34,614 nucleotides of DNA from Clostridia bacterium (lineage in GTDB: Bacteria > Bacillota > Clostridia > Oscillospirales > CAG-272): NCBI GenBank assembly GCA_017505745.1, contig JAFVOP010000029.1:1-34614 (forward strand). Reading direction: 5' to 3'. The notes below the pieces were generated by a model. That model made no database searches, was not told the DNA's origin, and was given only the letters and a program-made list of their open reading frames with translations. Of this stretch, positions 31,415 to 34,614 are shown one piece after another. A program made the position numbers and the translations under genes. The first letter of the stretch is position 1, and the number at the start of each line of letters is the position of its first letter.

Positions 31415-34400
31415 AAACCAACGTACTGAAAAAGCTGCTTTCCGTTGTTTTGCTGATTGCAATGATGCTCGACGTGCTGGCGGTCGTTCCGTTTGCTGCG
31501 CTGGCCGAGGATCTGAAGGCATCCGGCATTCTTAGCAGCGAAAAGAAGGAGGAATCCTCCTCCGAATCGGGCTCGCATGCCTATGAGCCCTTCCAATCGA
31601 TCAAGGAGCATCAATATTCGGAGCACGCCGATCAGGTGGATGAGAGTACGATATTGCTCAAGCTTCCCGAGGATGCCCCGGCGTTATCTCCGGTTCCCGA
31701 GGAGCTGGTAGGTCTTGGTGTGGTGTTGTTGCGCACCGTAGTGGACGTAACCACTCCCGAGGCGATGGAGTCGGTGGGGGCGCAGGAGCCCTACCGCTAG
31801 GTGGTGGCCGGCTTGAAGGACGACGTAAAGGCAACCGATATCGCGCTTTCCTTTGCGGAGGTCCCCTACGTGTTGGATGCCGAATATAACTACATCCGTC
31901 AGACCACGGCATTCCCTGATGCCGAAACGAATCCTCTGGTGGAAAAGCAATGGTATCTGGATGATCCCATTCTGAAAAGCTGGGAGTATCTTGACACCAA
32001 CGGCTGGAGAGAAAATCTGAAAAACATTGTGGTTGCCGTGATCGATACCGGTGTGGACTACGAGCACACCAATCTTCGCGACAGCATGTGGGTCAATAGT
32101 GGGGAGATTCCCGGTGACGGAGTGGACAACGATGCAAACGGATATACCGATGACGTTCACGGCGTTTCCACGATCGGCAGTATCTATGATTCCAACGGCG
32201 ATCCCATGGACAATATGGGACACGGAACCCACGTGGCGGGTATTATTGCCGCCGCACCCGATCAGATGGGTATGGTGGGTGTTGCTCACGGCGTGCAGAT
32301 CATGGCGATCAAGGCCGGTGACGGATTCTTTAACGATAGCGATATCGTGGAAGGCATCAATTACGCCGTACAGATGGGCGCGGACGTGATCAACATGAGC
32401 TTTGGTAGCTATACCCGTGCGGCGATGATGGAGGATGCACTTGCAATTGCCTATAGCTCCGCGGTTCTGGTTGCGGCAGCCGGCAATGACGGTGGGGATA
32501 TCGACACGATTGGCCCCTGCTACCCCGCAGCGTATAATTTCGTGATCGGTGTTATGGCAGAGGATGAAACCGGAAACGTGGCAAATTTCTCCAACACCGA
32601 CGGGATTCGAAGAAACTCTATGGAGTATGAGGTCAGTGCCCCCGGCTCCCGTATTTTCAGTACGCTTCCCGATGACCGCTACGCTTCCTGGAGCGGAACC
32701 TCAATGGCATCGCCTTACGTAGCCGGTGTTGCCGCTTTGCTTCGTGCAAAATACAGTGATAAATCCGAGTATTCCACGCGATTTATCATGGGGCAGATCG
32801 TGGGAACCGCAGAAATGGCAAGAATGGGACTTTACGGAGTCTACCCGATCTCGGTAAACGCGTATCAGGCGTTGACCGTGATCCCCGAGCCCGACGTCTC
32901 CTACTATGACTACTACATTTTTGATGACGTTGCCTATTCCGAGAAGAACAACGGAGACGGAATCATCGATGCGGGCGAAACCATTGGACTGGGCGTTTTG
33001 ATCCGTAACCACTGGGGCCAGGCAAGAAAGACCAAGGTGCAGCTGATCGCGGCTATGAACAGTGAGGACGCCTCTCTCAACCCGCACGTCACCTGGATCA
33101 CCGATACGGTGGAATACGGAGACATCGGAACCTTTATGACGGCCTCCAACGGCTTCTCCTACAATTCGGAAGGCGTGATTACGGGCATTTCCGATCCCTT
33201 TATGTTCACCGTTGCGGAGAATACCCCCAATGACGCGTATCTGACCTTCTCGGTAGTAATCGATTGCGAGAGCTATACCGAGGGAGAAGAGACCGAATCC
33301 TACCATTTTGAGGGGGATAGCTTTACGGCGCAGGTCCGTCACGGCGTGGAGCTGCCGCGCAAGATCGTGCAGGATATGACGCTGAAGGCAGATACCTATT
33401 ACATTATCTCGGGAAGCACCCTGATCGATCAGGGCGTTACCGTTACGGTAGAGCCCGGTACGCAGATCCAGTTTTGGGGCGATTACAGCAAAGAGCTCTA
33501 TGCGGGTACCGACGTAGCGCAGCTGATCGTAGACGGCGAGTTGATCGTAAAGGGAACCGAGAACGATCCCGTAGAGATCTTTACCTCGGGCTCCATGTAC
33601 GGAATGGAGGTTAAGATCGTTAACCGGAACAAGGGAAAATCCACGCTGGAATATTGCAACCTGGCCAATCCCAATCTTCAGGTCACTACCATTGATCATT
33701 GCTATTTTACGCAAATGATCTTTGATGCGATGTATACGATGATGAAGGATATGGACGGAAGATGGTATCCAAGCTATGTAACTCCCAACGTGTCGGCCAG
33801 AACGGTCACCAATACGATCTTCTACGAGTTGGGCTACCGTTTCATGTACTACGATTACCGCCTGTACGTTTCCGGGAAGCTGCAGGGCAACCTGTTTGAC
33901 AGCTGCGGCTTGAATTTCAGCGATTGGTCGGTGGAATCCTACAAGGACAATGTCTTCTTGAAGAACTACCGACTGGTGGAGTCGCAGATCAATGACAGAA
34001 CCTATCTGACGTCGGAGTTCTCGATCTCGAGCAAGTACAACCGCTCCAACCGCCTGTATCCCATGTCCCCCGTAAAGAATCCCGAAACCGGATCCACCTA
34101 TTTCGTATTGCGCACCTCGTCGCTGGTGTTGGCGGAGCAATTTGCGCAAACGCTGGGCGGCCACGTGGTTCGCATTGGAGATGAGAGAGAGCTTGACTTC
34201 CTCCTGGAATACACAAAGCGGTATTGCATTGAGAATGAAGAGGAGCTGGAAGGGAATTCGATCAACCACTTGTACGTGGGCTTCTACCGCGGAGAAGCGG
34301 GGCTTACCTATATCGGTGAGGGGAAGGACGAGGATTGGTTGAGGATTGGAGAGGGTATCTCGATCCCCGTGATCTATCCTTCGTATTCCACAAACCACGA

Positions 34401-34614
34401 CGGCTCGGTTGCAGAGCGTTCAGCGTATCTCTCTACCGTGCACGTTTGGGACTACGATTACAATGAGTTGACTCAAACCAGTCCGTCAGCGGCCGAATGC
34501 TCCTATCGGGGAGTGATCATTGAGATTCCCGGAGACTGGATCAGCTTTTCGAAATTGCCGCTGACCGCGGCGAAGCTCCGTTTTTCGTCATTGCGGACGG
34601 TGTGGAGGACCCCC
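31411..34614 (+). pseudogene. S8 subtilisin-like serine protease with in-frame TAG, runs off the window
   Basis: The frame encodes a secreted subtilase: signal peptide MKTNVLKKLLSVVLLIAMML..., propeptide-like region, then catalytic Asp (32044, VIDTGVD), His (32221, GHGTH) and Ser (32701, GTSMASP). Beta-rich regions follow, then a C-type-lectin-like stretch (GGHVVRIGDERE to RGVIIEIPG). An in-frame TAG at 31798-31800 interrupts the propeptide region; the frame is open on both sides, so it looks like one substitution (for example CAG to TAG). Near 34536 the minus-one-shifted frame reads more protein-like to the window end, suggesting a one-base deletion. A GTG at 31801 could restart translation but without a signal peptide. 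It is coupled to the upstream surface protein. Confidence 0.8.

Noticed and set aside
32701-34398. 565-residue minus-strand open frame
   Set aside because: Shadow of the subtilase, which has a clear catalytic triad on the plus strand.

Overview
The window looks like a chromosomal segment of a Gram-positive Clostridia-type bacterium (Bacillota), probably an uncultured gut anaerobe. Reasons: strong AGGAGG-type ribosome binding sites, many near-perfect TTGACA-17-TATAAT promoters, a TnpV-type transposon remnant, a YtqA-like radical SAM protein, a DUF4358-like lipoprotein, a small HEXXH protein of a kind common in clostridia, a cohesin-like surface protein, and tRNA genes with encoded CCA. The taxonomic call is inference.

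Region 1 (1-9103) is an AT-leaning accessory island. It starts with a TnpV remnant whose ATG is followed at once by TAA, plus a DUF6809-like partner. A DUF4143-type AAA ATPase follows, with a strong promoter ringed by copies of one 11-bp motif. Then comes an apparent DNA-modification and defence cluster: a C5-cytosine DNA methyltransferase, a 72-aa helical protein, a large GHKL (MutL/MORC-like) ATPase with a Pro/Gly linker, a 307-aa unrecognised protein, a DUF6339-like protein, a Vsr-type endonuclease and a CxxC/HNH-like protein. No SF2 helicase, Z1 or AIPR gene accompanies it. The cluster is the best candidate here for an undescribed system. The island ends at a bidirectional terminator about 70 bp from the 3' end of a tRNA-Met/Ile2(CAU) gene, a typical integration site.

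Region 2 (9471-17826) holds a BspA-like lipoprotein and then a carbohydrate locus. A ROK repressor and a HAD phosphatase run leftward. Divergent from them is a four-gene operon: FucI/AraA-like isomerase, GatZ/KbaZ-like protein, ROK sugar kinase and family 2 glycoside hydrolase. Two matching 19-bp palindromes flank the operon promoter and are likely ROK operators. No transporter is present.

Region 3 (17827-26706) is mixed housekeeping and hypothetical content: a HEXXH protein, a nuclease-helicase of the XPD/DinG group, a type Ib aspartate-aminotransferase-like enzyme, a radical SAM protein and three membrane proteins. Two related hairpin-rich intergenic repeats precede the helicase and radical SAM genes.

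Region 4 (26714-34614) has a leftward three-gene cell-envelope cassette (four-helix membrane protein, SGNH hydrolase, DUF4358-like lipoprotein). It is followed by a tRNA-Val(CAC) whose 3' end and terminator occur three times in tandem, and by a rightward pair: a cohesin-like/Cys-repeat membrane protein and a large S8 subtilase with a C-type-lectin-like tail. The protease carries an in-frame TAG and possibly a second lesion near the window edge, so it is probably a pseudogene or a phase-variable allele.
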